18,541 nucleotides of DNA from Lachnospiraceae bacterium UBA1201 (GTDB lineage: Bacteria; Bacillota; Clostridia; Lachnospirales; Lachnospiraceae), in contig DBXX01000019.1 in the NCBI GenBank assembly GCA_002309675.1, forward strand, positions 32,066-50,606. The letters run 5' to 3'. The notes beneath the pieces were generated by a model. The model worked only from the letters and a program-made list of their open reading frames with translations. It was not told the origin of the DNA and did not search any database. Below are positions 15,215 through 18,541 of the stretch, one piece after another (within the stretch, counting starts at the first letter, position 1; each line of letters begins with the position of its first letter). The translations under genes were made by a program, and so were the position numbers.

Positions 15215-15727
15215 TCAATCCTCTTTGATAAATGTCGGAGCGTTCGGCGCTGCCTTAGCCTTAACTACGTCATGGTAGTAAGCATATGTCATCGGCTTAC
15301 TCTGCTCATCCATGATCTCACCGCCGATGACCTCACCGATGAAGATCGTATGAGTATCGGTTTCCACCGTGTTGATGACCTTACAGCTGACGAAACCGAG
15401 GCTGCTGTCAATGATGGGCATGCGGCTCTTCAGCGTATAGGGAACGCCATCAAACTTCTTTACACGCTTCGCGGACGAATAACCCATCTTACCGATCAGA
15501 TCCGGTGCCTGGTTTTCCGCCATGATATTCACTGCGAAGTGATTACACTGCTTGATACAGGTATTGGTAAAGTTGTTATGATGGATGCTGACTGCGATGG
15601 TCGCAGGCTCCGATGTGATCTGCATCGCACTGTTTGCCACACATCCGGTGGGCTTACCGCGATCCCAGGTTGTAACGATATATACACCATAGCTTAACTT
15701 GGTAAATACTTTCGGATTATAATCCAT
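15215..15727 (-). CDS. Flavin reductase-like (FMN-binding) protein
   Basis: 170 residues spanning one flavin reductase-like domain. Visible family features: KLSYGVYIVTTWDRGKPTGCVANSAMQITSEP at the N-terminus with the TGCVANS flavin-phosphate region (about 27-33), SIHHNNFTN (about 47-55), and ISD-like NIMAENQAPDLIGKMG mid-protein. Such proteins bind FMN and reduce it or pass electrons. In anaerobic Clostridia the same domain is often fused to rubredoxin in NADH-dependent oxygen or peroxide detoxification; here the rubredoxin part is absent and the protein ends shortly after the domain. GAGGAGG precedes the ATG. The gene begins 13 nt after a small basic protein gene. Confidence 0.9.
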   Translation of the reverse strand: MDYNPKVFTKLSYGVYIVTTWDRGKPTGCVANSAMQITSEPATIAVSIHHNNFTNTCIKQCNHFAVNIMAENQAPDLIGKMGYSSAKRVKKFDGVPYTLKSRMPIIDSSLGFVSCKVINTVETDTHTIFIGEVIGGEIMDEQSKPMTYAYYHDVVKAKAAPNAPTFIKED

Positions 15728-15740
15728 GATGCCGCCTCCT

Positions 15741-15947
15741 CTATTGATCCGTCTTCTTATTCTTCAAATTCTTTATCTCGTCTAAAGTCAGGAACTTATC
15801 ATTCAAGATCGCAAAGACCGCCGTGTGCATGAGTATGTACAAAAGCAATGTCTTCGGACGCATCTTCATGCGCTTCTTCCGAGCTTTCTCTTTCAGTTTG
15901 ATCTTTTTCTTCTGCGCTTTCAACGCCTGTTTCTCGAGTTTATCCAT
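15741..15947 (-). CDS. Small basic protein with one hydrophobic segment, unknown
   Basis: 68 residues. Residues 1-32 are extremely Lys/Arg-rich and should be helical; a hydrophobic stretch follows (about 33-48, TLLLYILMHTAVFAIL), then a short charged tail. It is not a signal peptide of normal form because the basic region is too long. It may be a small membrane protein with a cytoplasmic basic tail, or RNA-binding. The GGAG ahead of its ATG overlaps the end of the preceding small gene (gap 5 nt), which suggests translational coupling and supports a real gene. I do not recognise a family. Confidence 0.65.
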   Translation of the reverse strand: MDKLEKQALKAQKKKIKLKEKARKKRMKMRPKTLLLYILMHTAVFAILNDKFLTLDEIKNLKNKKTDQ

Positions 15948-15952
15948 GGTTC

Positions 15953-16144
15953 TTACTCCGGTCGGTTGTGTTCATTGAAATTATTCTGCAGGTAAATGAA
16001 TGCGGTCAATGCGGCCAGGATCGGAAGTGTCCCCTTCATATACTCTTTCTTCGCGTCCATCATGCCCTGAAGCTTCTTCATGCCCTGCTTATATGCAATA
16101 TCGGGTGCATGTTTCTTCACTTGTTTTTTTATGAATGCCTTCAT
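15953..16144 (-). CDS. Small putative membrane protein, unknown
   Basis: 63 residues. A basic helix-forming N-terminus (1-36, with KKQVKKHAPDIAYKQGMKKL) precedes a hydrophobic segment (about 37-53, GTLPILAALTAFIYLQN) and a short polar tail. GGAGGG sits 6 nt before the ATG, which is strong support for translation. It lies 41 nt after the DUF4867 gene and 5 nt before the next small gene, whose design (basic helix, then one hydrophobic segment) is similar. No family recognised; a two-component small membrane pair is conceivable but is inference only. Confidence 0.65.
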   Translation of the reverse strand: MKAFIKKQVKKHAPDIAYKQGMKKLQGMMDAKKEYMKGTLPILAALTAFIYLQNNFNEHNRPE

Positions 16145-16185
16145 GCTCCCTCCGCGCGTTTCATCTCATGAATATCGATCGAAAA

Positions 16186-16812
16186 TTAAAAATCATCCAG
16201 AGAAAGGTTCTTACCCTTCAGGCCGATGAAAGCGCCTTCCTCCAGACCGCCTTCAGCATGGCCGATGAGCCACTTGTTTTTAGCAAACAGGAGGGCATCC
16301 TCACCCTTCTTCTCGGGAATGGCAACAAGGTCTGTGTTGGTGTCCTTCGGAAGAACGACTGTGCCGCGGAAACCGTTTCCGTTCACACCGCAGGGTGCAT
16401 AGTGAAGCGTAGTCGCATATATTTCAACAACGGTGCCTTCGGGAACCAGGAATGCCTCAACCTTCGATGTATCATATGTGAAATCTGCGGCAACATCTGC
16501 TTCCAGACCCAGCATAAGGATCATATCAGCGCCGACTGCAACATTGATCTCGGAAGAACGGTGATACTCGAGAGCGTTCAACATCTTATTGTGACCGTTG
16601 CAATAACCAACCTGGATCGGCAAGCCGCCGTAGAACATTTCCTGCATCTTCTTAGCAAAAGGAGTAGCTTCCAAAGCCTCTACACCGGGAACATATACAA
16701 CGCCGTCCGGACAAGGCAGCTTCATCATCTCTTCTGAAAGCGCCTTAATATCATAGCCTTCTACAACCTTTCCGTACTTACGGAATGACGAATCAAATAC
16801 ACTTTTGATCAT
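16186..16812 (-). CDS. DUF4867-family protein
   Basis: 208 residues. I chose the ATG at 16812 because GGAGGG ends 6 nt before it; earlier in-frame ATGs would put that site inside the gene. It opens with the family pattern FDSSFRKYGKVVEGYD, has PGVEALEATPFAKKMQEMFYGGLPIQVGYCNGHN in the middle and a cupin-like second half with LVPEGTVVEIYATTLHYAPC and FRGTVVLPKDTN. The family (DUF4867) is found in Firmicutes, often near sugar-use genes, and has no firm function that I know; a cupin fold and a carbohydrate-related role are plausible. It is first in the minus-strand run and has its own strong promoter. Confidence 0.85.
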   Translation of the reverse strand: MIKSVFDSSFRKYGKVVEGYDIKALSEEMMKLPCPDGVVYVPGVEALEATPFAKKMQEMFYGGLPIQVGYCNGHNKMLNALEYHRSSEINVAVGADMILMLGLEADVAADFTYDTSKVEAFLVPEGTVVEIYATTLHYAPCGVNGNGFRGTVVLPKDTNTDLVAIPEKKGEDALLFAKNKWLIGHAEGGLEEGAFIGLKGKNLSLDDF

Positions 16813-16867
16813 TTTACCCTCCATCGACGATTTTACGCGCAAATCGTCCTTCTAATAGTCTGTTTCC

Positions 16868-16896
16868 ATTATAATGAAATGCCGAAACGATGTCAA
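16868..16896 (-). promoter_or_regulatory. Perfect consensus sigma-A promoter for the DUF4867 gene run
   Basis: Minus strand TTGACA (16896-16891), 17-nt spacer, TATAAT (16873-16868): both hexamers are perfect. Predicted start is near 16861, a leader of about 50 nt. The -35 box overlaps the inverted repeat at 16893-16932. Confidence 0.9.
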
Positions 16897-16932
16897 GGAA
16901 ATTTCGCGCAAAATAAGGGGAAATTTCCTTGA
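16893..16932. repeat. Perfect 13-bp inverted repeat over the DUF4867 promoter -35 box
   Basis: TCAAGGAAATTTC (16893-16905) and GAAATTTCCTTGA (16920-16932) are perfect arms around 14 nt. The left arm includes part of the -35 TTGACA on the minus strand. It starts 17 nt after the helicase stop codon, so it could also act as a stem for that transcript, but no T-run follows on the minus strand. An operator for a dimeric regulator is the better reading. Confidence 0.7.
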
Positions 16933-16948
16933 TTTTCATACTATTTTG

Positions 16949-18541
16949 TTAGTTTTTTACATTTGCGGTCACGTGCGTCTGATCCGCGTCGCGCATCAGC
17001 AGACCGCGCTCGCTCGTCAGCATGATCGCATCGGAGATTCGGCTCTCTACGCTCTCTCCCATACGGATGTAACCGAAGTATTTCGCGACCGCCTTACCCA
17101 GGTCCGTGAGCGTCATATTGTACTGTGCCCGGAGCAATCCGTAGATCGCGTTGGAGATCTCCATCAGCGGAATCTCCTCCATGTCGCGCCTATCATTCAT
17201 ACCGGACGGATAGCGATAGATCATCCAGTTACCTGCCGGTTGCGTCTTCCAAAGGAAGGTCTCGCCGGCTTCTTCCGTGAAGAGATCCACCTTCACCCTG
17301 CCGCATGCATTTTCCAGAATATCATAGACCTTACTTCCCATCTTCGAGATGTGGAAGCAGGTACAGATCCTCTTATACAGAAGCGATTTGGCGATCGGTG
17401 ATTCCGCGGTCAATGTCTTCTCCATCAGCCGTACGATCAGTGGCAAGGCCTGCGGTTTATAAAAGTCTTCGCTTTCGTAAGAAGTAGCGAAACTTACAGC
17501 ACGGTAAGGGATCTTATACGGATCCTCTTCTGCCTCGAGCCTCGGCATCTGTGCCAACATCTCATCCGCCGTCAACTTCTTCTCGGGCTCTTCCGTTTCG
17601 TTTACGACGGTCTCCTCGGGCATCCGCATGCCTTCTAAAAATGCAAACAGTTCATTTTTCTGTTTCTCCGGGTCATCCAGCCATTCCAGCACCCATGCTC
17701 GGTACAGTTTCCAGCCCAGGCTCTCCAGCATCGCAGGTTGTGCGATGTTTCGGTCATGTGCGGTCTGTCCGGCCTTATACATCGCGCCGTCGCACATAAT
17801 TCCGAGCATGTACTGCTCTTTATTTTCGGGGTCGCATACGGCGATATCCATCTTGTAATTGGATGCACCGATTCCGCAGTGGACCTTATAGCCGGCCTTC
17901 GTAAGGAAGGAAGCGATCCACTGTTCGGTCTGGCTTCTGCGAACTTCTCTTTGGTAAATGTCGTAGTGCCCGGTCGTTTTCTTGCTTCGGGCGAACTCGA
18001 GGAAGCCTTTGAGTCCGATCACACCCTCTGCCTTAGTGCGGCTCAGGTCGATCTGTTCGGGTTTCAGTACGGAGAAAATGATCATCTCGGTACGGGAACG
18101 TGTGATTGCAACGTTCAGTCGGCGCCAGCCGCCGTCCGCATTGAGCGGTCCGAAATTCATGGATACCTTACCCTCTTCATCGGGTCCATAGCCTACCGAG
18201 AACAGGATCACATCTCTCTCATCGCCCTGAACATTTTCCAGGTTTTTGATGAAGATCGGTTCCGGCAACATCGCCAGACGTTCTTCGAGCTTCGCATCCT
18301 TCATGATACGATCATCCAAAACGTCCTGTACACAGTTCTGCTGAACGAGGGAAAACGTAACGACGCCGATACTTTCCTTCACCAGACGATCGTCATTTAC
18401 GCGGCGGACGATCTCATCGACCAAAGCGTTTGCTTCGGCTACATTTCGTTTTGAGCCGCCACGCTCATAAGTTCCTTCCACCTGGACCAGACTGACCTTA
18501 GAGACCATATTGCCCGGAGTCGGGAAGGTGTAGAGTTTATC
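16949..18541 (-). CDS. DUF4011-type superfamily I helicase, C-terminal part, cut by window edge
   Basis: 530 residues to the stop at 16949; the frame stays open to the right edge (it reads LYTFPTPGN before the first internal Met at 18508), so the true start lies outside. The visible parts in order: the end of a UvrD/AAA_12-like helicase core with ENVQGDERDVILFSVGYG and GGWRRLNVAITRSR (motifs V and VI); an MTES_1575/Vsr-like endonuclease fold (about 205-290) with KMDIAV, LGIMCDG, HDRN and LGWKLYRAW; and a DUF3320-like C-terminal domain (about 340-520). Relatives are 1,500-2,000 residues and are often suspected of roles in DNA repair or defence. The usual acidic residue in the GIECDG motif is Met here, so nuclease activity is uncertain. 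No other defence gene is in view. Confidence 0.88.
   Translation of the reverse strand, partial: DKLYTFPTPGNMVSKVSLVQVEGTYERGGSKRNVAEANALVDEIVRRVNDDRLVKESIGVVTFSLVQQNCVQDVLDDRIMKDAKLEERLAMLPEPIFIKNLENVQGDERDVILFSVGYGPDEEGKVSMNFGPLNADGGWRRLNVAITRSRTEMIIFSVLKPEQIDLSRTKAEGVIGLKGFLEFARSKKTTGHYDIYQREVRRSQTEQWIASFLTKAGYKVHCGIGASNYKMDIAVCDPENKEQYMLGIMCDGAMYKAGQTAHDRNIAQPAMLESLGWKLYRAWVLEWLDDPEKQKNELFAFLEGMRMPEETVVNETEEPEKKLTADEMLAQMPRLEAEEDPYKIPYRAVSFATSYESEDFYKPQALPLIVRLMEKTLTAESPIAKSLLYKRICTCFHISKMGSKVYDILENACGRVKVDLFTEEAGETFLWKTQPAGNWMIYRYPSGMNDRRDMEEIPLMEISNAIYGLLRAQYNMTLTDLGKAVAKYFGYIRMGESVESRISDAIMLTSERGLLMRDADQTHVTANVKN

Noticed and set aside
16135..16737. 200-residue plus-strand open frame opposite the DUF4867 gene
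   Set aside because: Antisense to a gene with good ribosome binding site, perfect promoter and family match; no initiation signal of its own.
17738..18454. 238-residue plus-strand open frame opposite the helicase
   Set aside because: It mirrors conserved helicase and nuclease motifs on the other strand; no ribosome binding site and no recognisable protein.
16949..18541. Defence island at the right end
   Set aside because: Only one gene, a partial helicase with a nuclease-like domain, is visible, and such proteins also occur outside defence loci.

Overview
The window reads as a chromosomal segment of a low-to-mid GC Gram-positive anaerobe, most likely a Clostridia/Lachnospiraceae-type Firmicute. 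Reasons: an LCP-family cell-wall protein; a cobalamin methionine synthase whose reactivation domain is a separate gene; a DUF4867 protein; a large DUF4011/DUF3320-type helicase; strong GGAGG ribosome binding sites; and consensus sigma-A promoters. I see no tRNA, rRNA, CRISPR array, transposase or phage gene. The taxonomic call is inference from gene families.

Layout. (1) 1-2458, minus: an LCP wall-polymer transferase, then lepA (EF4), which runs off the left edge. (2) 2661-5844, plus: the MetH reactivation protein and an 827-residue MetH lacking that domain, together one split B12-dependent methionine synthase, closed by a bidirectional terminator at 5866-5901. (3) 5923-7397, minus: an AraC-family regulator followed by a rhomboid protease, driven by a near-consensus promoter. 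(4) 7736-11537, plus: two half-transporters forming a heterodimeric ABC exporter with one degenerate and one canonical ATP site, closed by a strong bidirectional terminator at 11554-11587. Between the two genes lies a 168-nt element (9538-9705) that can fold into a closed multibranch structure. (5) 11607-16812, minus: nine genes in tight head-to-tail order from a perfect consensus promoter: DUF4867, two tiny membrane/basic proteins, a flavin reductase, a HAD phosphatase, a SpoU/TrmH RNA methylase, a ROK sugar kinase, a secreted protein of unknown function and a methylglyoxal-synthase-like protein. A hairpin at 15159-15194 may split this run. (6) 16949-18541, minus: the C-terminal part of a superfamily I helicase with a restriction-endonuclease-like domain, cut by the right edge.

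How the genes relate. MetH and its reactivation protein form one functional unit. The two ABC halves complement each other at the level of ATP-site residues. In region 5, ROK kinase, HAD phosphatase and the methylglyoxal-synthase homologue suggest a loose sugar-phosphate theme, but the synthase homologue lacks key acidic residues, so its enzymatic role is doubtful.

The signals most worth follow-up are the structured inter-cistronic element at 9538-9714 with a competing alternative pairing, the substituted catalytic residues in the methylglyoxal-synthase homologue, and two perfect inverted repeats placed over control sites (7702-7723 and 16893-16932).
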